Shown: positions 43,698 to 53,136 of the stretch, one piece after another
Layout of the letters: each line of letters opens with the position of its first letter
How positions within the stretch are numbered: the stretch's first letter is position 1
Origin: CAVVFX01 sp963747535
Lineage (GTDB): Bacteria; Acidobacteriota; Terriglobia; Bryobacterales; Bryobacteraceae
Length of the DNA: 64,000 nt
NCBI GenBank assembly: GCA_963747535.1
Contig: CAVVFX010000023.1
Span: 62,001-126,000 of the forward strand
Direction of reading: 5' to 3'
Translations under genes and position numbers: made by a program
Notes under the pieces: model-generated
Seen by the model: only the letters and a program-made list of their open reading frames with translations
What the model was told of the DNA's origin: nothing
Databases searched by the model: none

Positions 43698-46544
43698 TTA
43701 GTTTTGGGCGGCCAGATATTTCCCAGTCCAGGACCGGCCGCATCGGGCAACATCCTCGGGGGTGCCAACGACTACCACTTCTCCGCCCCGGCTTCCACCC
43801 TCCGGCCCCAGATCGATCACCCAGTCGGCCGCTTTGACGACTTCCAGATTGTGTTCGATCACCAGCAGCGATCCGCCGGCTTCGATCAGCCGGTTGAACG
43901 ACGCCATTAACTTGGCAATGTCGTCGAAGTGGAGTCCGGTGGTCGGCTCATCGAAAATAAAGAGCGTTCCGGAAGAACTGGCTTGCCCCAGATGCGAAGC
44001 CAGCTTGACCCTTTGAGCCTCTCCGCCCGACAGCGTGGTCGCGGACTGTCCCAACCGCAAATATCCGAGGCCCACGTCGGACAGCACCTTCAATTTGTTG
44101 GCCAGACGCGTGGAGTCGCGGAAGAACTGTATCGCGTCGTCCACCGTGAGTTGCAGAACCTCGTGTATGTTCAGACCGTTGTAGCGAACATCGAGAATCC
44201 CGCTCTTGAAGCGGGTGCCCTTGCATTCCTCGCACACCAGTTCCACATCGGCCAGGAACTGCATCTCCACCGTGACGGTCCCGTCGCCCTCACAGGTTTC
44301 GCAGCGTCCGCCGGGAACATTGAACGAGAAATGACCCGCAGTGTAGCCGCGCTTTTCGGCCTCCTTAGTGGACGCGAACAGGCCGCGGATCAGATCGAAG
44401 GCCTTGATGTAGGTGACCGGATTGGATCGCGGTGTGCGGCCGATGGGAGACTGATCGATCATGACGAGCTGCTGCAACCGGTCCGCGCCCTCCACTCGCC
44501 GGCAAGTAATCTTCGATTCTTCGTCAGGCAGTTCGGCGGGACCGGTTTTTCCGTCCGCAGCCTTGTAGTCCGATCCCCGGGCGCCCAGCAGCGCGTTGAG
44601 CGATCGATAGATGACGTTGTGAACCAAAGTCGATTTGCCCGAACCGGAAACTCCCGTAATGACGGCGAGCGCATTCAGCGGGATCGCGACATCGATATTT
44701 TTCAGATTGTGTTCCCGGGCGCCGAAGAACCTGACCCAATGCCTGGGAGTGCGGCGTTCGGCCGGGGCATTCACGCGCCTTTCACCACGAAGATAAAGGC
44801 CCGTCAACGAGCCATTGCGCTGGGCGACAATCTGCGGATAGGAACCTTCAAATACGATCATGCCGCCGTGTTCACCCGCGCCCGGCCCCAAATCGACGAT
44901 GTGATCGGCGGCGCGCATCACGTCGGGATCGTGCTCGACAACCAGGATCGTGTTTCCGAGTTCGCGCAGTTCGTGAAGAATCTTGATGAGACGCGCGGTA
45001 TCGCGGCTATGCAGTCCTATGGACGGCTCGTCGAGCACGTAGCAAGCGCCGACCAGGCGCGATCCCAGACACGTTGCAAGCTGGATGCGCTGCGCTTCGC
45101 CGCCCGAGAGCGTCGAAGCCAGCCGGTCAAGGGTCAGGTATTCGAGCCCGACGTCGTAGAGGAATTTGAGCCGCTGGCGGATCTCGATCATGATCTTCTC
45201 GGCAATGGCAGTCTCTTCGGGTGTAAGAGTTAAGGCGTCAAAAAACTGCTGGGCCTCTGCGATGTTCATCCGTACCGCATCACCGATGGTCTTGTCCCCG
45301 ACTCGCACCCAGAGGGCTTCTTTGCGCAGACGGGAGCCGTGGCACTCAGGGCACCGGGCGTAGCCGCGGTACCGGCTGAGCAGAACCCGTACGTGAACCT
45401 TGTATTTCTTCGTCTCCAGGTAGTCGAAGAACTCACGGATGCCGGCCAACACCGTTTCCTGCTCGGTCTCGCTGAGTTCACAGAAGGGGACGTTGAAGCG
45501 CACTTTCCCCTTGACCTTCTTTTTGAACCAGGTCCACCACTCCATGCCGCGCGGTTTAGTCCAAGGCTCAATCGCCCCTTCGTCGAGCGAGAGTCCCTTG
45601 TCCGGAATGGCCAGGTCCATGTCGTAATCGATAGTATTTCCAAAGCCCTGGCAACGAGGGCACGCGCCCGCCGGACTGTTGAAGCTGAAGAGCGCCGGTT
45701 GCGGATCCTGAAACTCCGTGCCGTCGTATTTGCATTCGAAGCGCTCGCTGAAGCGCACCTTCTCGTCACCAGCAGCACTCAAGAAGATCACTTCGCCGGC
45801 CTCGCGGTAGCAGGTTTCCACCGTGTCGACGATGCGCTGGTGCAGGTCCGGACGGACAGCTATCCGGTCGGCGAGAACGAACACAGGCCGCTTGAAGTCA
45901 ATTTCCAGGAGCGATTCCGGCGTAGAGAACTCGAAGACGCGATTGTCTTGAAACAGGCGTCCAAAGCCTTTCCGCCGCAGATCGAAAAGGTGCTCTTTGA
46001 AGAGTTCGCTAGACGGGTCCGAGTGGTGATGGATGGGGAAGAGGGCGTACCAGCGGGAGCCTTCCGGCAGTGACAGAACGCGTTGGGCAACCTGATCGAC
46101 GGTATCGCGTTCGACGCGGCGTCCACACTTGGGACAAAACGTCTGGCCGATGCGCGCCCACAGCAGGCGCATGAAATCGTAACATTCCGTCGAAGTGGCC
46201 ACCGTCGAGCGGGGATTGCGCGTAGTGTTCTTCTGCCGGATCGCAATGGCCGGAGCGATCCCGTCAATCTCATCGACGTCCGGCTTTTCCATACGTTCCA
46301 GGAACTGCCGCGCGTAGGCGGACAGCGACTCGACATAGCGTCTTTGCCCTTCGGCATAGATAGTGTCGAACGCGAGCGAGGATTTTCCCGAGCCGGAGAC
46401 TCCGGTAATGACGGACATGCGGTTGTGCGGGATATCGAGAGAGATGTTCTTGAGATTGTGTAGCCGCGCACCGCGGATGGAGATGGATTCTTCCAAGGAA
46501 TACCTGTGTAGATGAGGTGGAACTTCTATTTTAGCGTGCACCAA
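43698..46544 (-). CDS. uvrA: excinuclease ABC subunit A
   Basis: 948 aa, typical UvrA length. Two ABC cassettes: Walker A GVSGSGKSSLAFDT (~45) and GVSGSGKSTLVHNV (~630); signature LSGGEAQRIQLA and LSGGEAQRVKLA; Walker B in YVLDEPSIGLH and FIFDEPTTGLH. Zinc modules: CPKCG, CPRCQGFG, CPECHG and the C-terminal CETCEGDG/CEECKG. It detects DNA damage and loads UvrB. Complete, no odd insertion. Confidence 0.97.
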   Translation of the reverse strand: MVHAKIEVPPHLHRYSLEESISIRGARLHNLKNISLDIPHNRMSVITGVSGSGKSSLAFDTIYAEGQRRYVESLSAYARQFLERMEKPDVDEIDGIAPAIAIRQKNTTRNPRSTVATSTECYDFMRLLWARIGQTFCPKCGRRVERDTVDQVAQRVLSLPEGSRWYALFPIHHHSDPSSELFKEHLFDLRRKGFGRLFQDNRVFEFSTPESLLEIDFKRPVFVLADRIAVRPDLHQRIVDTVETCYREAGEVIFLSAAGDEKVRFSERFECKYDGTEFQDPQPALFSFNSPAGACPRCQGFGNTIDYDMDLAIPDKGLSLDEGAIEPWTKPRGMEWWTWFKKKVKGKVRFNVPFCELSETEQETVLAGIREFFDYLETKKYKVHVRVLLSRYRGYARCPECHGSRLRKEALWVRVGDKTIGDAVRMNIAEAQQFFDALTLTPEETAIAEKIMIEIRQRLKFLYDVGLEYLTLDRLASTLSGGEAQRIQLATCLGSRLVGACYVLDEPSIGLHSRDTARLIKILHELRELGNTILVVEHDPDVMRAADHIVDLGPGAGEHGGMIVFEGSYPQIVAQRNGSLTGLYLRGERRVNAPAERRTPRHWVRFFGAREHNLKNIDVAIPLNALAVITGVSGSGKSTLVHNVIYRSLNALLGARGSDYKAADGKTGPAELPDEESKITCRRVEGADRLQQLVMIDQSPIGRTPRSNPVTYIKAFDLIRGLFASTKEAEKRGYTAGHFSFNVPGGRCETCEGDGTVTVEMQFLADVELVCEECKGTRFKSGILDVRYNGLNIHEVLQLTVDDAIQFFRDSTRLANKLKVLSDVGLGYLRLGQSATTLSGGEAQRVKLASHLGQASSSGTLFIFDEPTTGLHFDDIAKLMASFNRLIEAGGSLLVIEHNLEVVKAADWVIDLGPEGGSRGGEVVVVGTPEDVARCGRSWTGKYLAAQN

Positions 46545-46582
46545 CTGCTCGCTTACACACGCGGCTCACAAGGAAGCGGTGA

Positions 46583-47335
46583 CTATTGCAGCATGGTCCC
46601 GCCAGGACCACCGTGCTTGCGCATGTAGACCTGAAACTTCTTCTTGGCCCGCTGCAACTTCCATTGCTTATATCTTCTCGACAGCGAGTCGCGATCCAGC
46701 CGCAGAAGCTTGGCCCGAAGATAGACGTAGCCCACTAACATGCCTCCAAGATGAGCCACATTGCTGACTCCCGAGTTGGTGTCGGTGATGCTGTAAAAGA
46801 AAGCCAGGAGTCCCATGATCCAGACAAAATGCCGGACCTTCATCGGGATGATGAAGAAGAACAGGATCTGGCGATCGGGGAACAGAAGGCCATAGGCCAT
46901 AATCAACCCGAGGATGGCTCCGGAAGCCCCTATGGTTGGCGTTACCATGGCTCGTCCACCTGAGAAAAGCGCGACGATCACAACGCAGATGCCTGCGCCA
47001 ACGCCACAGATGAAGTAGTACTTCAGGAACTTCTGCAAACCCCAGGTGCGCTCCAGGTCCGGCCCGAACCAGTACAGGGTCAGCATGTTGAACAGAATAT
47101 GCCAGATCCCCCCGTGCAGGAACATGTAGGTGACGAGTTGCCAGACCTCCCCGTGGATCACGGTGGTGGGCGCCAGACTGAACCACAGGAACCACTCGTC
47201 CGAACCGGGAATGAGTTTGCCGGCGACGACCTGGAGAAAGAAGATGGCAGTGGTGACGATCAGCAGCCATTTCACTCCGACCGGAAACGAATCCGAATAG
47301 GAACGGACATAACGAAAACGCTGATCGCTACGCAT
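46583..47335 (-). CDS. rhomboid-family intramembrane serine protease
   Basis: 250 aa with six membrane helices. WQLVTYMFLHGGIWHILFNMLTLYWFG holds the conserved helix-2 His and Asn. The catalytic Ser is in TIGASGAILGL (~147) and the catalytic His in NVAHLGGMLVGYVY (~204). The C-terminal ~45 residues are very basic (RRYKQWKLQRAKKKF) and probably cytoplasmic. It cleaves membrane protein substrates; none is indicated by the neighbours uvrA and a divergent gene remnant. Confidence 0.92.
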   Translation of the reverse strand: MRSDQRFRYVRSYSDSFPVGVKWLLIVTTAIFFLQVVAGKLIPGSDEWFLWFSLAPTTVIHGEVWQLVTYMFLHGGIWHILFNMLTLYWFGPDLERTWGLQKFLKYYFICGVGAGICVVIVALFSGGRAMVTPTIGASGAILGLIMAYGLLFPDRQILFFFIIPMKVRHFVWIMGLLAFFYSITDTNSGVSNVAHLGGMLVGYVYLRAKLLRLDRDSLSRRYKQWKLQRAKKKFQVYMRKHGGPGGTMLQ

Positions 47336-47381
47336 GGCAGGTACGGCCCTTGATGCCAGAATAACAGAAGCGGTTCAACCT

Positions 47382-47666
47382 ATGTCGCAGCCCACCCGGA
47401 CGCCCTTCGAAAGGATTCGCAAAATGCTGCCCTATACCACTGCGGCAGCGTGTCTGGCATTGATTTATATGGCTTGGGTATTTTATTCCAGGTGGAGCGA
47501 AAATCGCGAGTTGCAGAGGCGGGCCGAGGAAAAATCGAGCGAGCAGGCGCAGAAGACATATGAAATGTACGGATCCGGCCAATTGAAGATTATGCTTTTC
47601 TACTCCGGGGCGCGGTCGCTGCCGTGTGCGTCTTCCCCGTGGCAGACCTGGCATTGGACGTCGTAG
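47382..47666 (+). pseudogene. truncated membrane-anchored protein gene (3' end lost)
   Basis: MSQPTRTPFERIRKML starts a protein with one membrane helix (YTTAAACLALIYMAWVFYS) and a coiled region (RWSENRELQRRAEEKSSEQAQ). Up to QLKIMLFYS (about 47605) it reads like a family I remember from acidobacteria, in which the text continues with a beta domain. Here the frame instead runs into the reverse complement of a cytochrome c gene and stops at 47666. The tail from about 47606 is therefore foreign. Remnant status is inferred from the junction and from memory of related proteins. Confidence 0.5.
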
Positions 47667-47839
47667 AGTTGTTTGCCTTCAGTGAGGTCTTGGGCGTGGA
47701 GACTTTGGAGGAGGAAGAATAGGGCTGCGAAGATGTATAGGCGGCGCCGAGAAGCGGCTGCTGCGCAGCCGGGCAGACCACAAACAACGATGGTCTGCCC
47801 CACGGGAGTTTGCGAGAAGGTGCGTTCGTCTCCCGTCAT
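47600..47839 (-). pseudogene. truncated cytochrome c gene (heme motif kept, rest lost)
   Basis: The frame begins with an ATG overlapping the stop of the DUF1501 gene (ATGA), then translates REP copy R4, then gives a plausible signal peptide (YIFAALFFLLQSLHAQ) and GKQLYDVQCQVCHGEDAHGSDRAP. That is the start of a c-type cytochrome with its CxxCH. It stops one codon later at 47600, far too short for a heme-binding fold. The true start codon is unclear because the palindrome occupies the leader. It probably was the third gene of the DUF1549/DUF1501 unit. Confidence 0.55.
47756..47805. repeat. REP-like palindrome, copy R4
   Basis: Hairpin GGCTGCTGCGCAGCC, then perfect stem GGGCAGACCA (47771-47780) with TGGTCTGCCC (47791-47800), then CACGG. 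It lies in the leader of the cytochrome remnant. Confidence 0.9.
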
Positions 47840-49263
47840 GCGAGCATTTGTTTGGCTACCGTGCCTGAGACGTCTGTCAGGCGGAAGCGGCGCCCCTGGA
47901 ACTTATAGGTGAGGCGTTCGTGGTCGACACCGAGGTTGTTCAGGATGGTTGCCTGGATATCATGCACGGGGATGGGATCGGTGACGATGTTATAGCCGAA
48001 ATCGTCGGTCTGTCCGACCACGGCGCCGCGCTTCATGCCGCCTCCCGCGAACCACATGGTGAAGCAGCGCGGGTGATGATCGCGCCCGTAATTCCCGGGA
48101 GTCAACTTACCCTGGCAGTAAACCGTGCGGCCGAATTCTCCGCCCCATACCACCAGCGTGTCGTCGAGCAGGCCGCGCTGCTTGAGATCGGTGACGAGCG
48201 CGGCGGAAGCCTGATCTGTACCTTTGCATTGCAGCGCCAGATCGCGAGGCAGGTCATTGTGCTGGTCCCAGCCGCGATGATAAAGCTGGACGAAGCGGAC
48301 GTTGCGCTCCGCGAGCCGCCGGGCCAGCAGACAGTTGGCCGCGTAGGTGCCGGGTTTGCGCGCATCCTCGCCGTACAGTTCAAACGTACTGGCCGGCTCT
48401 TTCGACAGGTCCATCAGATCCGGCACGGACGTTTGCATGCGGTACGCCATCTCGTATTGCTGGATGCGGGTTTCAATCTCGGGATCGCCGTAGGCATCGA
48501 AATGATTGCGATTGAGTTCGCCGATGCTATCGAGCATACGGCGCCGGGTATCGCGCGTGATCCCCTGCGCGTCCTCCAGGTACAGAACCGGATCGCCGCC
48601 GGCGCGAAACCGTACGCCTTGATATTTGGACGCCAGAAAACCGCTGCTCCACAGCCGCGAAAACAGCGGCTGGTCGGTGTTGATGCCGTTGGCTTGCGAG
48701 ATCATCACGACAAACGCGGGAAGGTTATCGTTCTCGCTGCCGAGTCCGTAGCTGATCCACGATCCCATACTCGGACGGCCGGGTTGCTGGCTGCCGGTCT
48801 GGATAAACGTGATCGCCGGATCATGATTGATCGCGTCCGTGTTGACCGTTTTGACAAAGGTCAGATCGTCGACGATTTTCGCGGTGTGCGGCAGCAGTTC
48901 GCTGACCCACGCGCCCGCTTGCCCATATTGCTTGAAGCCGAAGAGGCTCGGCGTCACAGGCAGCGTGGTCTGTCCGGACGTCATGCCGGTGATGCGCTGG
49001 CCCATGCGGATGGAAGCAGGCAGGTCGATGCCCTGTTGCTTTTTGAGTTCGGGCTTATAGTCGAAGAGGTCCAGTTGGGAGGGTCCGCCGGATTGGTGGA
49101 GATAGATGACGCGTTTGGCCTTCGGCGGGAAGTTGGGGAAGCCCGCGAGTCCGGGCGTGGCGAGGCCCTGGCGCTCGAAGAGCGCGGCTAATGCGGCGAT
49201 GCCGGTAGTGGTGCGTGTGAAAAACTGGCGTCTTGTGCTGGCTAGTTGTTCGTCGTGATTCAT
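47836..49263 (-). CDS. DUF1501 (sulfatase-like) protein, Tat-exported, module 2
   Basis: 475 aa, with a twin-arginine leader STRRQFFTRTTTGIAALAALF. Same family landmarks as the module 1 protein: RVIYLHQSGGPSQLDLFDYKP, GSWISYGLGSE, NCLLARRLAERNVRFVQLYHRGWDQH, DTLVVWGGEFGRT and GRDHHPRCFTMWFAGGG. It follows the DUF1549 gene after REP copy R5 and overlaps the cytochrome remnant by ATGA. Function presumably matches module 1 with a different substrate. Confidence 0.9.
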   Translation of the reverse strand: MNHDEQLASTRRQFFTRTTTGIAALAALFERQGLATPGLAGFPNFPPKAKRVIYLHQSGGPSQLDLFDYKPELKKQQGIDLPASIRMGQRITGMTSGQTTLPVTPSLFGFKQYGQAGAWVSELLPHTAKIVDDLTFVKTVNTDAINHDPAITFIQTGSQQPGRPSMGSWISYGLGSENDNLPAFVVMISQANGINTDQPLFSRLWSSGFLASKYQGVRFRAGGDPVLYLEDAQGITRDTRRRMLDSIGELNRNHFDAYGDPEIETRIQQYEMAYRMQTSVPDLMDLSKEPASTFELYGEDARKPGTYAANCLLARRLAERNVRFVQLYHRGWDQHNDLPRDLALQCKGTDQASAALVTDLKQRGLLDDTLVVWGGEFGRTVYCQGKLTPGNYGRDHHPRCFTMWFAGGGMKRGAVVGQTDDFGYNIVTDPIPVHDIQATILNNLGVDHERLTYKFQGRRFRLTDVSGTVAKQMLA

Positions 49264-49281
49264 GGTCTATTCCTCACTAGC

Positions 49282-49333
49282 GCGCCCGCTTCGCAGGCGG
49301 GCAGACCACAAAAGACGATGGTCTGCCCCACGG
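49282..49333. repeat. REP-like palindrome, copy R5
   Basis: Hairpin GCCCGCTTCGCAGGCGGGC, then GGGCAGACCA with TGGTCTGCCCC, then ACGGG. It lies between the DUF1549 and DUF1501 genes of module 2, inside a presumed operon. Confidence 0.9.
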
Positions 49334-49347
49334 GTGATTTCATGGCT

Positions 49348-52300
49348 TCATTCTTTGGTGATGGTTTCATCGAGGTTCAGGATGGCGCTGGCTACGGTGG
49401 TCCAGGCGGCCAGTTCCACTCGATCCATTTTGGGATCCGGCGGGGTCTCGCCGTTTTTCAATAATTCGTCGGCATGCTTTCGGTCATGCGAGAAACTCTC
49501 CATCTGTTGTCTGGCGAGGTGCGTCAGGATCGCAATTTCGGATTTGTCCGGTTTCCGTGACGTCGCGAATTCAAACGCCAGAGTGGCTCGCTGTCCCGGA
49601 TCGCGGCCGGCCTGTCGAATTACGCGCTCAGCCAGCATGCGCGCGGATTCGAGGTAAGTCGGGTCGTTCAACAGCACGAGCGCCTGCAGTGGAGTATTGG
49701 TCACGGTGCGGCGAACCGTGCATTTCTCGCGGTCGGGCGCATCGAAGACGGACATCTGCGCGGGCGGCACCGTGCGCTTCCAGAAGGTGTACATGCTGCG
49801 GCGATACAGGTCCGGGCCGTGGCTTTGCACGTAGGTCTGCATGGAGAAGCCGTCGCCGAAGGCCATCTCTTCCCAGAGTCCCTTGGGCTGATAGGGCAGA
49901 ACGCTGGGACCGCCGATCGTGGGATTGAGCAGTCCGCTGAGCGCCAGCGCATTGTCGCGCACCATCTCGGCCGGCAAACGGAAGCGCGGCCCGTGCGCGA
50001 TGAGGCGATTCTCGGGATCCTGCTCCAGCAGTTGCGGCGTCACTTTTGACGACTGGCGATAGGCGGCCGAGGTTACGATCAGCCGCTGCATGGCACGGAC
50101 ATCCCATTTGGTACGAATGAACTCGGTGGCGAGCCAGTCCAGCAACTCCGGATGCGAGGGCGGGTCGCCCTGCGAGCCGAAGTTTTCGGCAGTCTTGACG
50201 ATGCCCGTTCCAAAATACATCTGCCAGTAGCGATTCACGGCCACGCGCGCGGTGAGCGGATGCGAGGGATCGACCAGCCACTCGGCGAGATCGAGGCGAG
50301 TCGCGCGCTTGCCGTTGTGGATGGTGAGAGGCGGCAGAATTGCCGGAACTCCGGGCTCTACCTTGTCGGTTTGATTGCGATAGTCACCGCGCCCCAACAC
50401 GAATGAGTCGCGCGGCTTCTCCATCTCACTCATGACCATGGTGGTGAGAATCTGCTTCTGCAGCGCCGCGGATTTTTCGCGGAGCGACTTCAATTCGGCA
50501 TACTGGTCGCGCAACGCCTGAGCGGCGACGAAACGAAGATAGTGTTCGCGCAGGCGGGTCTCTTCGGTCTTGGTGAGTTTTCCACCAACCCCCGACAGAA
50601 TCGCTCGAACCGGATACTCGATCCCGATGTACTCGATTTCCTGCGGCGGCAGCGCGCGAGTGTAGAAGCGCAAGTCATCGATGGAGCCGCTGAAGCTACC
50701 GGCGTCGGGCTCTTTGACGCCGATTTGCAACTCGGCATCCGAGCGGATCGGTCCAGCGAGAGTGTCGCTGACGATCTCGGATTCCGCCGGCTTGCCGTCG
50801 ACATACAACTTCAAGCCGCTGGCCTTGCCGGTACCGTCGTAGGTGAACGCAAAGTGCTTCCAGTCGGCTCTGGGATAGTGATCGCGGGTGCGCACACGCA
50901 GCGTGCTGCGCGGCCATTCGGAAGTGATCCGCACTTCAAGCTGCGCCGCGCGATTCTGGATGCCGATGAGAACCGGCTCTCCGAACCAGATCTCATAGCC
51001 CTTGCGGGTCTTAGCATCGGTGATCTTCTCGAAGACCGGTTCGGGCTGCTTGGAGCCCGGAGGCCGCACCCAGAGCGCGACGCTGAACGGTTCGTTGCGC
51101 TCGAACGCTCCGGCGTTACCGAGAGTGATTACGGTCTGTCCGTCGAACCCGACAGCCTTCGCAATCTGGCCCTCGCCGAACGTGGGATCGCCTTTGACCG
51201 TGCGACCGTCGAGATAATGTCCGGAGCTATCGGCGAGGCTGCCGTCCATCTGATAATGAGCGGCCAGTGCGGTGTGGTCCACCTGCGCGGGCTTGCCGGC
51301 GAGCGACACTTTCCACGCCGTGATGGCATCGGTGACGGGTTGACCGTCGATCACGGCTTCGGCCGCTTTGATCCGGTCGGCGAGTTCTTTGGCGCGCGCC
51401 TCCTGATCGGGAGTGGGCAACTGGAGGAACGGCTCGGCATTGCCTTGCTTGCCATCGAGACCCTTCTCGGAAACCGAATTGAAAAAGGCGAAGAACTGAT
51501 AGAACTCTTTCTGCGAAATCGGATCGTACTTGTGATTGTGGCAGCGCGCGCAGCCCATGGTCAGGCCCATCCAGGTGTTGGATGTGGTTTCGGCGCGGTC
51601 CGCCACGTATTCGACGAGGTACTCTTCCGGAATGGCGCCGCCTTCGAAGTTGATCATGTGGTTGCGATTGAAACCGGTGGCGATTTTTTCGTCCTTGCCG
51701 GCATTGGGCAGGAGGTCGCCGGCCAGTTGCAGCACCGTGAACCGGTCGAAAGGCAGGTTGGCGTTGTAGGCGCGAATCACCCAATCGCGCCAAGGCCACA
51801 TGTCGCGCTGGCTATCGATGTGATAGCCGTGGGAGTCGGCGTAGCGCGCGAGATCCAGCCATTGCATGGCCATGCGTTCTCCATAATGCGGAGAGTGGAG
51901 CAGACGATCAACCTGCTGCTCGTAGGCATCCGGCGACTTGTCGGCGAGAAACGCGGCGACCTCTTCGGAGGTGGGCGGCAGGCCGGTCAAGTCGAAACTG
52001 ACGCGCCGCAGCAGCGTGATGCGGTCGGCTTCCGGCGAAGGCTTCAGGCCCTCGGATTCGAGCCTTGAAAGAATGAAATTGTCGATCGGGTTCCTGACCC
52101 ATGCGGCGTCCTTCACCTGCGGCACGGCTGGGCGGGTCGGCGCGGAGAAGGCCCAGTGCGTTTCCCATTTCGCACCTTCGTCGATCCATTCCTTGATGAG
52201 CTGCGTCTGCTTCGGGGTCAGGGTCAATTCTGCGTTAGGCGGCGGCATGCGGCGATTCTTATCCGAATTACTGACGCGTTGATAGAGGATGCTCTTCGCT

Positions 52301-52527
52301 GAATCTCCGGCAACGATGAGCGGACCTTTTGACCGTTGGGCGAACGCGCCGCCGTCGTGGATGTCGAGACGCAGATTGGCCATGCGATGCTGGGCGTCCG
52401 GTCCGTGACACTTGAAGCAGTTGTCGGAAAGGATGGGGCGGATTTCGCGATTGAAATCGACGGCCGCGAAGGCGGGTAAGGTCGCGGATAACGTTAACGC
52501 AGCAACGAGGAGAAGGGAACGGGTCAT
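49348..52527 (-). CDS. PSD1 / planctomycete-type cytochrome protein with LamG domain, module 2
   Basis: 1059 aa from ATG at 52527 (MTRSLLLVAALTLSATLPAFA, a signal peptide). Heme motif NCFKCHG (~40) and a second GCARCHNH (~330). DUF1549: FILSRLESEGLKPSPE, RRVSFDLTGLPPTSEEV, HYGERMAMQWLDLARYAD. A LamG/concanavalin-like domain is inserted (about 430-630: YHFDG-type LADSSGHYLDGR, FSVALWVRPPG, IDDLRFYTRAL). DUF1553: NRYWQMYFGTGIVKTAENFGSQGDPPSH. The frame continues upstream without stop into a second coding unit (52528-53136). Confidence 0.9.
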   Translation of the reverse strand: MTRSLLLVAALTLSATLPAFAAVDFNREIRPILSDNCFKCHGPDAQHRMANLRLDIHDGGAFAQRSKGPLIVAGDSAKSILYQRVSNSDKNRRMPPPNAELTLTPKQTQLIKEWIDEGAKWETHWAFSAPTRPAVPQVKDAAWVRNPIDNFILSRLESEGLKPSPEADRITLLRRVSFDLTGLPPTSEEVAAFLADKSPDAYEQQVDRLLHSPHYGERMAMQWLDLARYADSHGYHIDSQRDMWPWRDWVIRAYNANLPFDRFTVLQLAGDLLPNAGKDEKIATGFNRNHMINFEGGAIPEEYLVEYVADRAETTSNTWMGLTMGCARCHNHKYDPISQKEFYQFFAFFNSVSEKGLDGKQGNAEPFLQLPTPDQEARAKELADRIKAAEAVIDGQPVTDAITAWKVSLAGKPAQVDHTALAAHYQMDGSLADSSGHYLDGRTVKGDPTFGEGQIAKAVGFDGQTVITLGNAGAFERNEPFSVALWVRPPGSKQPEPVFEKITDAKTRKGYEIWFGEPVLIGIQNRAAQLEVRITSEWPRSTLRVRTRDHYPRADWKHFAFTYDGTGKASGLKLYVDGKPAESEIVSDTLAGPIRSDAELQIGVKEPDAGSFSGSIDDLRFYTRALPPQEIEYIGIEYPVRAILSGVGGKLTKTEETRLREHYLRFVAAQALRDQYAELKSLREKSAALQKQILTTMVMSEMEKPRDSFVLGRGDYRNQTDKVEPGVPAILPPLTIHNGKRATRLDLAEWLVDPSHPLTARVAVNRYWQMYFGTGIVKTAENFGSQGDPPSHPELLDWLATEFIRTKWDVRAMQRLIVTSAAYRQSSKVTPQLLEQDPENRLIAHGPRFRLPAEMVRDNALALSGLLNPTIGGPSVLPYQPKGLWEEMAFGDGFSMQTYVQSHGPDLYRRSMYTFWKRTVPPAQMSVFDAPDREKCTVRRTVTNTPLQALVLLNDPTYLESARMLAERVIRQAGRDPGQRATLAFEFATSRKPDKSEIAILTHLARQQMESFSHDRKHADELLKNGETPPDPKMDRVELAAWTTVASAILNLDETITKE

Positions 52528-53136
52528 GCCTGTATTCGTAATTCTATCGTTAATGGGGGTCCTGGTGCAGGATGGGCGACGGGGCGTAGGAGGGGCGGCG
52601 GGAGCATAAGGGGAACATAAAGTGGCTTCGAACGTGCAAATTTTATTGAGTAGGGGCTGACGTCGCAGGGCGAGCAATTGCCGGAGGGTGCGGGAGTAGA
52701 TCTGGTGGCACCCGGCTTCGTAGCGCGAGAGGACGGCGAATCCGGGGGTCCGGCAGAGGATGGAGAAGGCAGCGGTCATTCTGCCGATCTCGTCGGTCTC
52801 AATGCCGGCGGGTAGGGAGGCGATGGCTTCGTTCCACATGGAGATTTCGAGCGTCCGGAGGCGGCGCTGACGCAAGCGCGCGAAAGCCATGCGATGCACG
52901 CAGGCGATTTCGGCTGGGTTGCGGGGTTGAAAGGAATTGAGGTGATTTTGGAGGAGGGCGTCGAGGGCGTTGAGGTCTTGCGGGGATTCGTTTCCGAGGA
53001 GGACGTCGGGTTGGCGGCTGCGACAGCCGTGGCGGAGGGCGTTGCGGGAGGAGCGGCGCTTGCCAGCCTCGGTCCTGGGACCTGTGGAGAGGGCTGCGTT
53101 GGCTCTCGAGCTGATTAACCGGCGGAATGATGACAC
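52528..53136 (-). CDS. STGPRTEAGK-type protein, in frame with the downstream gene
   Basis: About 203 codons open in the same frame as the DUF1549 gene, with no stop between. The start MSSFRRLISSRANAA is followed by LSTGPRTEAGK and RNALRHG, hallmarks of a widespread acidobacterial/planctomycetal family of unknown function, then an Arg-rich helical part with RMAFARLRQRRLRTLE and LSRYEAGCHQIYSRTLRQL. Family members normally end near the last motif; the further ~45 codons look non-protein. It is therefore probably a separate gene whose stop was lost, or a fused reading frame. Confidence 0.6.
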
